This document shows, piece by piece, positions 1 to 11,112 of a stretch of 64,000 nucleotides of DNA. Origin of the DNA: Chionoecetes opilio (lineage: Eukaryota; Arthropoda; Malacostraca; Decapoda; Majidae); NCBI GenBank assembly GCA_016584305.1, contig JACEEZ010021699.1, positions 150,397 through 214,396 on the forward strand, written 5' to 3'. Each line of letters starts with the position of its first letter. Within the stretch, counting starts at the first letter, position 1. The translations under genes and the position numbers were made by a program. The notes beneath the pieces were generated by a model. The model did no database searches. It saw nothing but the letters and a program-made list of their open reading frames with translations, and was not told the DNA's origin.

Positions 1-389
1 CTAGTTCTACCATCCGAATGGTGCATGCAATGGTGCTTAACCAGGTTTTCCGGAGCCAAATGCGAAACCTTCTCCCTGATGCACTGGTATGCCCCCTCAT
101 AGGAAGCTTGCAGAAGGGAATTCTGCACTGGCTTGAATCCAAATCGGGGTAGTGTGACTTTCTGGTCATATGTAACCCTCTTAGCCTGCAGGGCCTCGAT
201 AGTCTGTTTATGTTCTGCAGTTGGATGCTTCACCTGGTGTTCTCGGAGTCTAGCAAGCTTCAAATTTGAGTTGCAAATAATGAAATGGCAGGTCATACAT
301 TGTGCTCGGTCTGGTCCTCCACGGTCATCCAGGAGTGCAGTGAAGCCATACGTGACATATTCGTCACTTAATTTAAGTGTCTTTGGCAT
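1..389 (-). CDS. N-terminal part of a BED-zinc-finger protein (ZBED5/SCAND3-like hAT transposase), partial
   Basis: The frame is open from an ATG at 389 to the window edge (about 129 residues). Near the start it reads DEYVTYGFTALLDDRG, then a zinc finger with Cys-x2-Cys in CMTCHFIICNSNLKLARLRE and the paired histidines in EHQVKHP; this is the BED-finger layout of hAT-derived proteins such as ZBED5, FAM200 and SCAND3. Further on, ASYEGAYQCIREKVSHLAP matches the position of the conserved 'ASY...IA...KPHTIGE' block that opens the transposase part of this family. The catalytic hAT domain is outside the window. The start codon was chosen because it precedes the first recognisable block. It is probably a transposon gene, but a domesticated host copy cannot be excluded. 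Confidence 0.7.
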   Translation of the reverse strand, partial: MPKTLKLSDEYVTYGFTALLDDRGGPDRAQCMTCHFIICNSNLKLARLREHQVKHPTAEHKQTIEALQAKRVTYDQKVTLPRFGFKPVQNSLLQASYEGAYQCIREKVSHLAPENLVKHHCMHHSDGRT

Positions 390-802
390 TGCAGAATCAC
401 ACAAGCCGTTGGACAAAACAAAGAAGCTGTTAGCAAGAAACACCAATCAAAATTAGACATTTGACTTCCAAAATTTAATTGATTGGTGTTTTGATTATAG
501 GTAATGTTCCCCCACGAAAACACTTCATAAAATTGGAGCAACTAACTACTTTATGAGTGATGTTAACAGAGAAACAAACAAACAGACACATGCGATCACA
601 TAGTATTATTCCACCTTCGGGGGTAGAGGTAATGATATTATGTGTACAATTAATAGTCAGCCAATGATGTATTTAATAAAAACAGCTAAATGTTTTAATG
701 TTTAGGGTGGGCTCAAACATTTTCCAGGCCCAGTACATTGGTGCAGGTTTGAACAAAGGTCATCAATACATTCATCTATGAAAATAATAATGGGACACAT
801 TG

Positions 803-958
<156 letters not shown>

Positions 959-1378
959 GTGAGTGAGTTAGATCGAATGAGGAAGAGTATACCTTCCAAT
1001 GGTCTTACCAGTATTACTGGAACTTGAAGTTAAAGCGAAACACAGCAATGCGAGGGCTTGAGCTTTACTACTGCAACTACGCAACTACTGCCTGCAGCGG
1101 CGCGGTCTCACCGTCTCACGTCAGACATTAGCACTCGAGTGAAAGTACACTTACTGAAAGTCAGTATAATGAGGTTAAAGTTTATCAAATAAGAATAGTA
1201 TTCTTCTCAAAATGTATCCCTTCGATACTTTTGTATCCATTGCGAGGAACTAACATTGTACCGCCATATATGCAGCATTTCCCAGCACCCCCTAAAATTG
1301 ATTTCAGCACCCCCAGGGGGTGCTAGCACCCCAGGTTAAGAAACACTGATATAAAGGAACGGGAAAAGTAAAATGATT

Positions 1379-1594
1379 GGTAGTAGAGGTGTTGTTGGAG
1401 TGGAGAGCTATGGCTGTCTGCTATAATCGTGGCGGCGAGGCTCCGTTATCAACTTGCGTAGAGTACCCCCATTAGCGTGGGAGAGGGGCTGGAAGAGTTG
1501 ACGTGGAAAGTCGAGTAGCCTCGCTTGAAGCCCCGAGGCACGCCGCTTGTTGAAGGTGAAGTGGTAATCCCCGTTACTGTGACGAGGGGAGGCG
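1379..1594. repeat. LTR-like direct repeat, left copy
   Basis: This stretch, starting TGGTAGTAGAGGTGTTGTTG, matches 5135-5324 nearly base for base, and its last ~30 bases (GTGGTAATCCCCGTTACTG...) match 14275-14306, where the same sequence resumes on the far side of the BEL/Pao insertion. It flanks the 3' side of the minus-strand gypsy element, so it is probably what remains of that element's 3' LTR. The part corresponding to 4797-5134 is missing here. The hAT terminus lies only 30 bp away. Confidence 0.6.
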
Positions 1595-1665
1595 GTAGCG
1601 GAGTGGTTAGCGTCTCCGACTGGCGTTCACGGTGACCCGAGTTCGATCCCCGAAGAAAACCAAAA
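1586..1665 (+). repeat. tRNA-derived SINE head
   Basis: The segment has a tRNA-like A box (TAGCGGAGTGGTTAGCG) and a perfect B box (GAGTTCGATCCCC) about 40 bp apart, the internal RNA polymerase III promoter of a tRNA-derived SINE. No clean cloverleaf acceptor stem is seen, so it is not a functional tRNA gene. It sits at the junction between the LTR-like repeat and the RNase H remnant of the gypsy element. Confidence 0.55.
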
Positions 1666-1737
1666 CCTTTCTGCACCGTCGAGGAAGAGGAAGGAAGTAG
1701 TCGAGTCGAGGAAGAATACAGCTCCCAATCCATGATT

Positions 1738-1988
1738 TGAAGCGTTGAAGCACAGGATGAAAGTCTGGCTGGGGTCAGGAAGCCGCAGAATGGGTTCCGA
1801 GGCCAAAGGTTGTTTCAACTGGTCGAAGAGCAGGTGCACATCATCCATCAACTGTAGGAGTTCCCGTATCAGCTTCCTTAACACGTTGGAGAGGGGGCCG
1901 GTGAGCTCTGAGGCCTGAGAAAAGCGTTGCTGTAGTCTATCCACAATAGACATGAGGGCAGAAATGTGAGTAGGCCAATCAGAATATA
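1738..1988 (-). pseudogene. gypsy RT connection / RNase H start
   Basis: The frame reads through a degraded RT tether (LTGPLSNVLRKLI) into EPILRLPDPSQTFILCFNAS and NHGLGAVF. In Ty3/gypsy elements the matching block is 'PVL..PDF..PF.L.TDAS..GLGAVL', with the first RNase H Asp in 'TDAS'; here that Asp is Asn. The frame then runs out into the SINE/LTR junction near 1735. RT motifs (including YxDD) are not present anywhere between here and the integrase finger, so an internal deletion has occurred. Confidence 0.65.
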
Positions 1989-2110
1989 CACACAAATGAA
2001 ACGAAGCACTATGCAAACCTAAACTAACAAGCAAAACTCCCAACATTAATGATACAACAAAACAAAACACGAACATAAAGGCACAGGCTGTGTCTAGACC
2101 ATAAAACAGT

Positions 2111-2230
2111 AATAGTAGTCCTGGTAGTAGTAGTAATCCTAGTAGTAGTCCTGGTAGTAGTAGTAATCCAAGTAGTAGTCCTGGTAGTAGTAGTAATGCA
2201 AGTAGTAGTCCTGGTAGTAGTAGTACTCCT
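2111..2230. repeat. 30-bp minisatellite, four units
   Basis: Four head-to-tail 30-bp units built from AGTAGTAGTCCTGGTAGTAG plus AGTAATCC, at 2111, 2141, 2171 and 2201, differing at one to three bases. It interrupts the gypsy pol remnant. Confidence 0.95.
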
Positions 2231-2468
2231 AATAGTAGAAGGATGGGCACAGGTTTGAGATAATTTTTAATTCTCTCTGTAGTGGTGAGGGAGAAGTCGT
2301 GCTCATTAACCTGAGTAGACCGACTCAAAGTGAGATCTGGATTCATAACATCATGTTCCCCAGAGCTAGCTGGGACATCAGACGGTAAAGTAAGCCGAGG
2401 TGAATCGTCAGTATCCTCACTTGAACAGGAGAACCTACTCTTCTTCCTGGGTTCCGAAGTAGGCTCAG

Positions 2469-2930
2469 TTACGACCGGTAACGATTGAAGTGTACGGTGT
2501 TATTTGAGAATGGCGCGTCTGTTAACAGCTGAAGGCTACTGTGTTTGTCAGAGAATGGCGCGACTGGTAACGGCTGCAGGGGTACTAGACGTACCCGTCT
2601 CTTAGTTGACAAGCGATGACATATGTCGCAGAAACGATAATAAACCAAGATGTCCGCGCACATTCCTGGCCAGTAAAAGTCTTGAGAGATCTTCATCAGG
2701 GTCTTAAGATGGGAGACATGACCAGCCAAAGGAACTTCGTGAGCCAAACGTAGGATGACGGGACGGCACTTACTGGGGATAACTAATGATAAAGTATTTA
2801 CCTTACTTGGGCTATCAGAGAAGAGACACTGCCGGAACAGGATGCCGTGTTTGTGTAGAAACTTGTAGGTGGCACCATCCCGTGCCTTCTCTACTTCACA
2901 AGTAAACGTTGAGGCACGTAGACACTGCAC
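2469..2930 (-). pseudogene. gypsy integrase N-terminal zinc-binding domain (H2C2)
   Basis: The segment CEVEKARDGATYKFLHKHG leads into the H2C2 motif: His in AHEVPLAGH, second His in the same block, then Cys-x2-Cys in CDICHR, with the FYWPGM core between them. This is the zinc-binding domain that precedes the retroviral-type integrase core. The core with its D,D-35-E residues is absent: after VRLVPLQPLPV the sequence passes into an unrelated acidic linker (about 2470-2250). The domain lies immediately after the protease, which defines the unusual order of this element. Confidence 0.75.
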
Positions 2931-2932
2931 GA

Positions 2933-3526
2933 TTATTTTAGGTGTCGAAACTCATCAGGGGTCACAGACAAAGGGTGGAGTTCAGGCAGGACTAAAGAGT
3001 GGATCCGTTCAGTTCTACCAGCACCGGGCTCCACAGGACACACTTCAATTGGAGGAGACTCACATGGTTGTAAAGGTTGACATTCAACAAGGGGAACGTC
3101 CTTTACATTAGATGAGCCGGAGTCTTCGGGAGAAACATAGTCATTAAGGAGAAGAGGAGGAGGAGGTGATGGATCTTGTTGCCGTGAAACCTTAGTGGTG
3201 GCTTGTTTCTTATCATCATGTAGAAAATGTTCATCACGAAGTTGAGAGTCAGGACAATTAGGCACCACCACAACGGGGATATTCCCAATCAATGCACTGG
3301 CAACTTTAAGTGGGGCCCTTACGGCATCAGTCCAGCCAGTATAAAATGGGCACCGTAGGTAGCACCTAACAACGGGGAATTCATCGGTGCGTCCTAAGTA
3401 ATCAGCAACTTTCACTTTGGGACAGAGTGATGGATCAATGTCTGGTAGGGCGTCCTTAGAAACTACGACACCAGAGCACCCTGTGTTCCTAATGATGGTA
3501 GAAGACCATGAACCATTGATGTTCCC
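2933..3526 (-). pseudogene. gypsy aspartic protease and linker, active site changed
   Basis: The frame continues from gag. The catalytic triplet region reads IIRNTGCSGVVVSKDALPD, where the family has Asp-Thr-Gly; here the Asp is Asn, so the protease could not work. The downstream flap-side blocks CPFYTGWTDAVRAP and ALIGNIPVVV are characteristic of this gypsy protease group. The rest, to 2933, is a Pro/Ser-rich linker ending in VTPDEFRHLK. A one-base frameshift there joins it to the integrase zinc-binding segment, which shows that the two are directly adjacent with no RT between them. Confidence 0.65.
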
Positions 3527-4440
3527 CTAAACTGAATATTGAGGAACCTTACGGTCTTCCAGACAAAATCCAACCTTATAAGGGGCAGTGGTAGTTGTAC
3601 CGTCCTTGAAGGTTCGAGGATTATGGTGGCAGTGTGGTCGTATGTGTCCAGCCTCCCCACAATGGTGACACGTTACATGTGAGGGAGCTTGATGCCCCGA
3701 AGATGGGATCCTCAGCGGAGTGGGCAGTCTAGGGGGAGATCTCCTCGCGTTGGTGTAGGCCTTAGGATACGCATTGTGGTCGGACGCCCAGTCGTCCGCT
3801 AGTTGAATTGCATCATTCAGCAAAGTAGGCCTTCTTTTCTTGATGAAAAGGCGAAGAGCAGGTGTCAAGGAAGATATAGATTGATCAAGGATTAAAAATT
3901 GCCTCAGAGCCGCATAATTCTCTGGCACGCAGGAGGACTCAATCCAAGAAGTGAACATTCGTGACAACTGGGTGGCGAATTGATGGTAATTCTGCCCTAC
4001 TTGGATCTTGGCTGACCGGAAATCTACTCTGTAGCCATCTGGAGTCTTACTGAAACTTGTTAAGAGCGCACACTTCAGTAGATCCTTAGATCTTAGATTA
4101 GTCCTTAGTGGTGGAGGATGGAAGGGACGTGTAGATATCATCAGCCTTTCCGGTAAGGAGGCAACCCAGTCGGACGGCAAAGGTATCCCTAGGGAGTACC
4201 AGCATCTCGGCCACTCTTTCAAATCTTGTTATATAGGTGGCTATGTCCTCGTCATCCTTGTAAGATGGTAAGCTCGGCCTGGAGACAAGATCAGATGGTA
4301 ATTGAACGGAGGGCTTACCATGAGCAACGATTTCGGCCAGTTTGATTTCTGTCTCCTGCTCCCTCTCTGCTTGTCTTTCTTCTCGCTCTCTCTTTGCTTG
4401 TCTTTCTTCTCGCTCTCTCTCTCTGCTTGTCTGTCTTCTC
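3527..4440 (-). pseudogene. gypsy gag with CCHC zinc knuckle
   Basis: The N-terminal part is a charged Glu/Arg/Gln-rich helix (4340-4440), then a block reading LPSYKDDEDIATYITRFERV (about 4260-4205), typical of the SCAN-related gag of arthropod and deuterostome gypsy elements. A stop and frameshift follow near 4100. The next block (about 4095-3790) has the helical capsid-like segment ending in DAIQLADDWASDHN, then a CCHC nucleic-acid-binding knuckle CHHCGEAGHIRPHC (about 3680-3640). A TAG at 3527-3529 interrupts the frame, which otherwise runs straight on into the protease. In life this would package element RNA. Confidence 0.7.
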
Positions 4441-4774
4441 TCTCACTCTTTTGCTGCTCCTGGATCCAACGGCAAATCTCTTATCCAGTCAGACCGAGGG
4501 CCTCGCCTTGCTCCTTCAAGGCTTGGAAGGTAAGACATTGTAGACCAAAACAGAACAGTACACAGAAAATCAGTACACACAAAATAATACCCAACACCAA
4601 AAAACCCATAAAACCCAAAAATACCCAAAAGAAATATTTACAACACCTAAAATAAATCAAAATAAAAAGCTCCCAAAACGTTGTTCCTGGGCTGAAGGCA
4701 ACAACTTCGTGCGGCGGTGACTTACAAACAATATCCCACAATCTTAAGAAAGATAATAAGTTAATTGATAACGT

Positions 4775-4792
4775 ATCCTGGCAAGGTCGCCA
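4775..4792 (-). promoter_or_regulatory. Primer-binding site of the gypsy element
   Basis: On the minus strand TGGCGACCTTGCCAGGAT follows the LTR end after 4 bases (TAAT). TGGCGACC is the usual start of an arginine-type tRNA primer site in insect gypsy/412-type elements, so it marks the 5' LTR boundary at 4797. Confidence 0.65.
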
Positions 4793-4796
4793 ATTA

Positions 4797-5324
4797 TGTC
4801 AGGGCCGAGGTGGTTATCAATTAATATTACCAAACCTAAGAAATGTGGGGGAAGGAAAATCAAGGAGTATGATTACCCTGAATATATTTACACACAAATA
4901 AAAAAATTAAAAAATTGGCTAGCCGCCAAATAAGTCACCCAATCAACGTCTGCAATGATGCAGGGGTAATGTCACCCTAAGAACTTCATCGAACGCAGCT
5001 TGAAGAGAGGTGAATCGTCAGCACCGTAGGGTAACTTCTTACAGCGGGGAGCGTTGAATGGTAAACGAGACAGTGAAGGGCCACTGGAAGAATGCCCACG
5101 TCTTCAGTATGGCCTTCTAGAGATGAGAACATCAGCTTGGTAGTAGAGGTGTTGTTGGAGTGGAGAGCTATGGCTGTCAGCTTTAATCGTGGCGGCGAGG
5201 CTTCGTTATCAACCTGCGTAGAGTACCCCCCTTACCGTGGGAGAGGGGCTGGAAGAGTTGACGTGGAAAGTCGAGTAGCCTCGCTTGAAGCCCCGAAGCA
5301 CGCCGTTTGGTGAAGGTGAAGTAG
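4797..5324 (-). repeat. gypsy 5' LTR (interrupted at its outer end)
   Basis: Plus-strand edge TGTCAGGGCCGAGG abuts the primer-binding site; the outer part (5135-5324) is repeated at 1379-1594. The LTR is cut at 5324/5325 by the BEL/Pao element and resumes at 14275-14306. Confidence 0.6.
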
Positions 5325-6284
5325 TGTACTGATAACTTTTCAGTATCCCTTCTTGGGATACTGAAACGTTCTCACGTTCGTACGTTCTCTTTTCATTCAT
5401 CATGATTTTCTAGGTATTAGGTGTGTTGTGGCACTTTATGTTGTTATTATTTATAGGGATATATCTATATTATTCAATAGATATGTACATATTCGGATTT
5501 ATTTGTAAGCACGGTTGCGCATTCTGTTGTTCTTGTGGGTGACGCAGTGGTAAGTGATGTGGCGGATTCTCAGCGGTTGCTCAGCCAGTTCTTGAGGGCG
5601 ACGGGCTGTGAACACTCGACTGGCTGTGGTGGTGTTAGGGCGTCAAAGGAATGTACGCTAGACTTGGTCCACTATTATTGAAATGGAAGGCACTGGGGAT
5701 GCACGCTGTGGTGCTGTGTAGGATAATTCGGGTGAGTGGTATACATTTTGGTTCGGTGCATTGTGTTCGAATACTGGTGCTTCAACTCAGTTGTGACAAG
5801 TGTACGGGTTTGCGTAACATTGTTTCGTTATTGCTTGTTTAACTGTAATGGGAGTGACTTATGTGCAGTGTGGCTTGCCACGCTGTTGATACAGGTAGTG
5901 TGTTGCAGTGTTGCGATGACCTTGGATTGAGGCCATGTGGAGTACGATCCAGCCCAGGAGATGTCGGTACAATTCACCAGAGCCTTGTTAAGGGAGGCAG
6001 TGTGTGAGTTTTGTCAGTCCCCCTTTTTTTGGTAATATTTTCATTGATGGTATTATTTTTAGGGAAATTTTTGTTGTTGTTTTGTTTTAATTGCAGAAAA
6101 GCTCCTGCATCAATTGACCATTAGTTATAGTTTCGGTGATCTTTAGCCACTTGTTACAAGAAGGGTTGTTCCTCACTTTCTTTTTCTTTCCTTTTTTTTC
6201 TTACATGTACAATGTTCACAGGTTGGACCCTAAAATAAAGGAGTTTACTTCAAGTGCTATCTGATTCATCGCCTGGTGAAACAA
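5325..6284 (+). repeat. BEL/Pao 5' LTR
   Basis: Aligns over its full length with 13315-14274, with scattered substitutions and small indels (for example TTTTTTTGG against TTTTTGG near 6030 and 14020). Contains AATAAAG near 6234 as a likely poly(A) signal. Confidence 0.88.
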
Positions 6285-6303
6285 TCCAACACAACCCAGC
6301 GAG

Positions 6304-8502
6304 ATGGATGAGAAACTGAAGAAGAGTCGAGCAGTTGTCCATCGCAAATTCACCCGGAAAGTGAATCTGTTGCAGGAGGGACATGCACGGAAGGATCCCT
6401 TGGAAGTATTACAGAAGATTTACAAGGAGGTTTGTGAACAATTTGAACAGGTCGAAGAGATTAGTGACGAACTGGCAAAGTCTCTTGATAATAGTGATGA
6501 AAATTATGATAAATTGATTGAGGACCTTTAGCTTCACATCATGGATATTGAAAGAGTAAAAATTGAAGTGCATTCAATGATAGTTAAATCAGTTAAGGAT
6601 CACAAAGCAAGTGTTAAAGATTTGCCTCGCAGGATGCAGCGGTTGACTCCACCACACTTTGATGGCAAAATACGAGAATATCCCACGTTCAGTAAGGACT
6701 ATGAACGATTAATGAAACCTATGTACGAGAATGATCCATACGTCCTACGTTCTTGCCTGTCGAGGGAAACATTGGAAGTTGTTCAAGGTGTAGATGACTC
6801 ATTTGATTCTATGATCAAAAGATTAAATGACAGGTATGGCAACCCATCAAAGCTGGTGGAATCAGTGTTAAGTTTTTTTTTTTTTTTTTTTTTTTTACAT
6901 GACAAAGAACTGGCCAAGGGCACAACACAAATGGGTAACACAAAGCCCGCTTAATTGCCAGTACCTATAAAGAAGACAGTAAGAGAATAAAATAAAAAAG
7001 AGGGGTGAGCCAATTTAGTTCGGGAGGTGTCTTGTTACTCCTCTTTTGAAAAGATTTAAGTCATAGGAAAGTGGAAAATTAGAAACAGGAAGAGAGTTCC
7101 AGAGTTTACCAGTGAAAGGGATGAAAGAGTAAAGATATTGATTAACTCTTGCATTAGGAAGATGGATAGAATAGATATGAGAATGAGTAGAAAGTCTCGT
7201 GCAGCGAGGCCGCGGGAGGGGGGGGGAGGCATGCAGCTAGCAAGTTCAGAAGATCAGTGAGCAGGAAAATAACGGTAGAAGAAAGCAAGAGAAGCAACAT
7301 TGCGGCGGTGATTTAAAGATTGAAGACAGTCAGTCAGAGGAGAGGAGTTGATGAGACGAAAACCTTTTGACTCAACCCTGTTTAGGAGAGCTGTATGAGT
7401 GGATCCTCCCCAAACATGGGAGACATACTCCATACATGGGCGGATAAAGCCCCTGTAGAGAGCAAGCAATTGGGAGGGAGAAAAAAAAGGACGCAGACGC
7501 CACAGCACACCTAACTTCTTAGAAGCTGTTTTAGCAAGAGATGAGATGTGAGATTTCCAGTTCAGATATTTAGTAAAGGATAGTCCTAGAATGTTCATTG
7601 TAGAAGAAGGAGACAGTTGAGTGTCATTGAAGATGAGGGGATAGCTATCTGGTAGGTTTTGTCGAGTAGATAGGTGAAGAAATTGGGTTTTTGAGGCATT
7701 GAACAAAACAAGGTTTGCTTTTCCCCAGTCAGGAATTATAGAAAGATCAGAAGTTAGGCGCTCAGTGGCATCTCTCCGTGAATCACTTAGTTCCTGTTGA
7801 GTTGGACGTCTAATAAACGACGTTGACAAATGCAAAGCAAATGCAAAAAAGTGATATCAAAGGCCTAATGTCAGTATCGGAGGGCAACACAAAAAAATTC
7901 GTTGAGATGGTAGACATAGTGGAAAGGGCATACTTGGATCTCAACAAGCTACATCTGTCTGCCGAGATGAATACCGTTACAATGGTCAGCCACGTGGAAA
8001 AACGTTTGCCCGCAGTCCAGGAAAGAGAATGGGTAAAGATTTTACAAGCCATAACCGACATAGACAAATTGTTTAATGAATTATTGCAGTATTTGTTGAA
8101 AAAAACAAGCACTTGAATACATGGATGCTGATTTTAGAATAACTGACAAGAGTCGTAAAATGCAGGTGAATACATTAAATATAGACTGAGCCGGAAGTAT
8201 TGACTACTGCATTAACACAATTTCAAGGCAAACAAGACAAATTGGAAGAGTGCTTGATTAACTTAACCACACATGTGTCAATCATAGCCGAGAATGTCCA
8301 CGGAGCTGGAGCTAAATTGAGGGACCCAAGTAATTGTTGGTACCATGGTACAGATACCCACGATATCACACAGTGCACAGGATTTCAAAGGCTTGGCAGT
8401 AATGACAAAATGAATGCTATACGAAAAATGGGTGCATGTTTCCTTTGTTTGCAAATAGTACATATGGGACGTCTGTGCACTCTTAAGTGTTCCATGCAGT
8501 GA
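6304..8502 (+). pseudogene. BEL/Pao gag with zinc knuckles, split by a LINE
   Basis: A first frame (6304-6531) is coiled-coil-like with LQKIYKEVCEQFEQVEEISD, typical of the BEL gag start. After a stop it resumes at 6541: LTPPHFDGKIREYPTFSKDY and DDSFDSMIKRLNDRYGNPSK are the DUF1759 gag blocks. A LINE interrupts at 6873-7811. The frame returns at 7823 with FVEMVDIVERAYLDLNKLHL, and ends in the zinc-finger part CWYHGTDTHDITQC...GACFLCLQ...HMGRLC (about 8335-8480). The role is capsid formation and RNA packaging. Several frameshifts make it inactive. Confidence 0.8.
6873..7811 (-). mobile_element. 5'-truncated LINE (Jockey-like), inserted in BEL gag
   Basis: On the minus strand the 3' end carries a poly(A) tail (T run at 6873-6896). 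The coding part (7811-7150) is the C-terminal region of a non-LTR RT: FNASKTQFLHLS, NILGLSFTKYLNWKSHISSL, AKTASKKLGVLWRLRPFFSP, LYRGFIRPCMEYVSHVWGGS, the standard sequence after the YADD motif in Jockey/I-type elements. It is 5'-truncated, as LINEs often are. The 3' 560 bp is repeated at 14672-15232. A target duplication could not be fixed with certainty. Confidence 0.85.
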
Positions 8503-8524
8503 ATGCGGTAAAAATCACCATCGG

Positions 8525-9871
8525 ATGCTCCATAATTACTTTTATAAACCGCAAGCATACATGCATAGTAATCTGTTATCCCGGGATGGTGTACTCTTAA
8601 TGATAAGTTCAGTATACAGCAACACACGTCCAATAACCACACTGTGGGACTCAGGTAGCAATATGACCTTGATAACTGACCGAATGGCTAAACAGTTAGG
8701 ATTGAAAGGGAGAAACATAAACCCATCAGTGACTAAAGTAGGCAATCAGTGCCATAAGTTCGAAACCTTGGAATATGATGTGCCACTTAGTGATTGTCAT
8801 GGTAAAACTCACGTAGTCAGAGCTTGTGGAATCTCTGAGATCACTTCAGAAACTTGTCAGGTAGACACAACTACTGTGGCAGCTCTCCTAGGCGTACAAG
8901 GCATGGATATTGAACGTCCGCATGGTAAAATTGATTTGTTAGTAGGATCAGATCACTGCGGGTTGTTACCATTCGTATTGAAGACGGCAGATAACCTCCA
9001 GCTCATGCAAGGGCCCTTTAGCTATTGCATTAGAGGTTCACATCCTTTGTTAAAGGTTAGACCCTCTGACAATACTCATGTTTGTGTTCGTATTAATCAT
9101 GTGGCTGGTGTATCTAATGTAATTTATTTATTTGTAGAACCAACGCCTAGTGTGACGAAAAGGCTTGATGACGTCTTTGCTGTTGAAAATCTAGGTACCT
9201 ACTGCAGTCCTAAGTGTGGCAATTGTAAATGTGGTAAGTGTCCACTTGGTAGTAATAAGTATAGTATTAAAGAAGAGAGAGAATTGTCACTCATCACACG
9301 AGGATTGACTCATGATCCACAGACCAATCGATGGACTGCAGCTTACCCGTGGGTTATATCACCGGAAAACTTACCTAACAACATGTCAGTTTCTTTGGCC
9401 AGGCTGCGTTCCACAGAAAAGAGATTAGCCAAAAGGGGAGCCGAATATGCGAAGGCATATAGTGATCGGATCCAGGACATGGTTTCACGTGGAGTAGCTA
9501 GAAAATTGACTAAAGAGGAAATCAATAACTATCAAGGCCCTGTGCATTACCTTCCTCATCATGAAGTATTGAAACCCGAATCAAAATCCACACCCATCAG
9601 GATTGTATTCAATTCATCAGCCTCATACATGGGTCACGTTCTCAATGATTATTATGCAAAGGGTCTTGATGTGTTGGGCGATCTTTTCGGTATCTTGCTG
9701 AGATTTCGTCAGAAACCAGTAGCAATGGTCGGAAACATCAGTAAGATGTATAATTCCGTATTCATTTTGGAGTTGGACCAGATGGCTCACAGATTCCTGT
9801 GGCGAGATATGAGCACTGATAAGGAATCGGATAAAAAATTATTGTCTACAAACCGTGACTTTTGGAGATAG
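8525..9871 (+). pseudogene. BEL/Pao protease and N-terminal RT
   Basis: The frame starts just after the gag zinc knuckles. Residues about 35-55 carry the aspartic protease site TLWDSGSNMTLITDRMAKQL (Asp-Ser-Gly, as in the DUF1758 protease of Pao elements), followed by GKIDLLVGSDHCGLLP. From about residue 250 it is the Peptidase_A17/RT region: YLPHHEVLKPESKSTPIRIV, FNSSASYMGHVLNDYYAKG and LDQMAHRFLWRDM, all standard in Pao RT. The frame breaks at 9871, where roughly the RT palm segment before the YVDD box is compressed. It is a polyprotein piece; the start codon is arbitrary. Confidence 0.85.
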
Positions 9872-10427
9872 GCCCAATGGCATCATTTCCATAACAGCAT
9901 TACATAAGACAGCTGATATGTTTAACGCCAAATACCCGAAAACAGTTGATATGATTGTTAACGACTCATACGTAGATGATATCCTTCATTCATGTGAAAC
10001 AGTATCGGAAGCTTTTAACAAAATATCAGCCACTGACGAGATCCTTAAAGTGGGAGGATTTCAGATAAAGCAATGGGTGGTTCCGGGTAACCATGGTATG
10101 ACAGAGGATGTCAAGGTGATTGATACTGAGGTAGAAAAAGTACTGGGAATGACCTGGGAGTCAAAGGAGGATCAGTTTAAAGTACGAATTAATTTCTCCA
10201 AAAAACACAAGAACGTCCGCACTGGACCTAACCTCACAGTGAATGAGATAATGCAGGAAGTACCCAAACCATTACCTAAAAGAATGATCCTGAGCCAAAT
10301 AGCTTCACTGTACGATCCTCTAGGCCTAGCCACGCCTTTCACAATACGATGTAAACTATTAATGAGACAACTCATCACATTAAAAGCAGGAGTACAAGGA
10401 AGTCGAGCAGACGTTGAATTGGGATGA
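9855..10427 (+). pseudogene. BEL/Pao RT catalytic segment (YVDD)
   Basis: Overlaps the previous frame by 17 bases in another phase, so a frameshift separates them. It includes SITALHKTADMFNAKYP, then the catalytic box VNDSYVDDILHS (about residues 35-46) with both Asp residues kept, and the Pao-specific block MILSQIASLYDPLGLATPFT (about 144-163). The RT would copy element RNA into DNA in virus-like particles. It ends at a stop in the thumb/connection region. Confidence 0.85.
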
Positions 10428-10443
10428 CCCGATTCCCGATTAA

Positions 10444-11112
10444 ATGTATGATCAGTGGGTGTGTTTATTCAAAGATATGTATGCGTTGGAGAAGGTAAAA
10501 TTCAAAAGATGCATTATACCAGACTCTGCAGTTGGTAATCCTACACTTGTCATGTATGCTGATGCCAGTAGTGTTGCTTACTCAACCTGTGCATATGTCC
10601 GTTTCAAACTACAGGATGGCACATACTCAGCCCAGCTGCTTGCAGCCATGAATAGAATAGCTCCAGTTCGGCAAATAACTATCCCATGACTTGAGTTTTG
10701 CGCCGCAGTACTATGTTCGAGGTTGCGAAAGTCGATCGAAAAAGAAACTCAGCTCATATTTGAAGGAGTATTACTCCTGGTTGATTTATCGATCGTGCGA
10801 TCTCAAATACAGAAGGAATCACATGGATTCGGGACTTTTGTAGGAACAAGAATTGTTAAGATCCAAACGCTCACGGACACCAATGAATGGTGGCGGGTAG
10901 CGTCTGATGGTAATGCTGCTGATAATGCTACACACACACAGCATCCACTGAGGCTAGGGTCTGACTCTGTGTGGCAGAAGGGTCCAAAATACTTTACTCT
11001 TCCTGTAGATCAATGGCCGATCAGTCAGCCCTGTATGCAAAATCTACCTGACAGGAGCGGTATATCACTCCAATGTAATGTTGAAATAATCAGATTGCAA
11101 AGACACCCATAA
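10444..11112 (+). pseudogene. BEL/Pao RNase H region
   Basis: Two frames, 10444-10689 and 10723-11112. The first holds LVMYADASSVAYSTCAYVRF, the RNase H start with its Asp, and LLAAMNRIAPVRQITIP followed by a stop where the family continues with an invariant Arg-Leu-Glu. The second continues with LEFCAAVLCSRLR in the sequence, then drifts. 11113-11480 carries a broken continuation (VKIVQSEF, ending at the integrase). Confidence 0.7.

Larger units (their letters stand above)
1379..5324 (-). mobile_element. Decayed Ty3/gypsy LTR retrotransposon with Gmr1-like domain order
   Basis: On the minus strand the order is: LTR (5324 to 4797), primer-binding site (4792-4775), gag with zinc knuckle (about 4440-3560), aspartic protease (about 3530-3275), linker, integrase zinc-binding H2C2 motif (2930-2560), acidic linker, end of RT with RNase H start (about 1988-1738), then an LTR-like repeat. 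The integrase core and most of RT are missing. Integrase ahead of RT is the order known for the Gmr1 group of Ty3/gypsy elements; ordinary gypsy elements have RT first. All frames are broken. The right LTR continues at 14275 after the BEL/Pao insertion. Confidence 0.7.

Noticed and set aside
133..456. 107-residue plus-strand frame
   Set aside because: Antisense to the BED-finger frame, which has clear zinc-finger residues.
1586..1665. Functional tRNA gene
   Set aside because: A and B boxes are good, but no paired acceptor stem and no sensible anticodon arm were found; a SINE head is more likely. The same holds for 35490, 39706 and 60360-60420.
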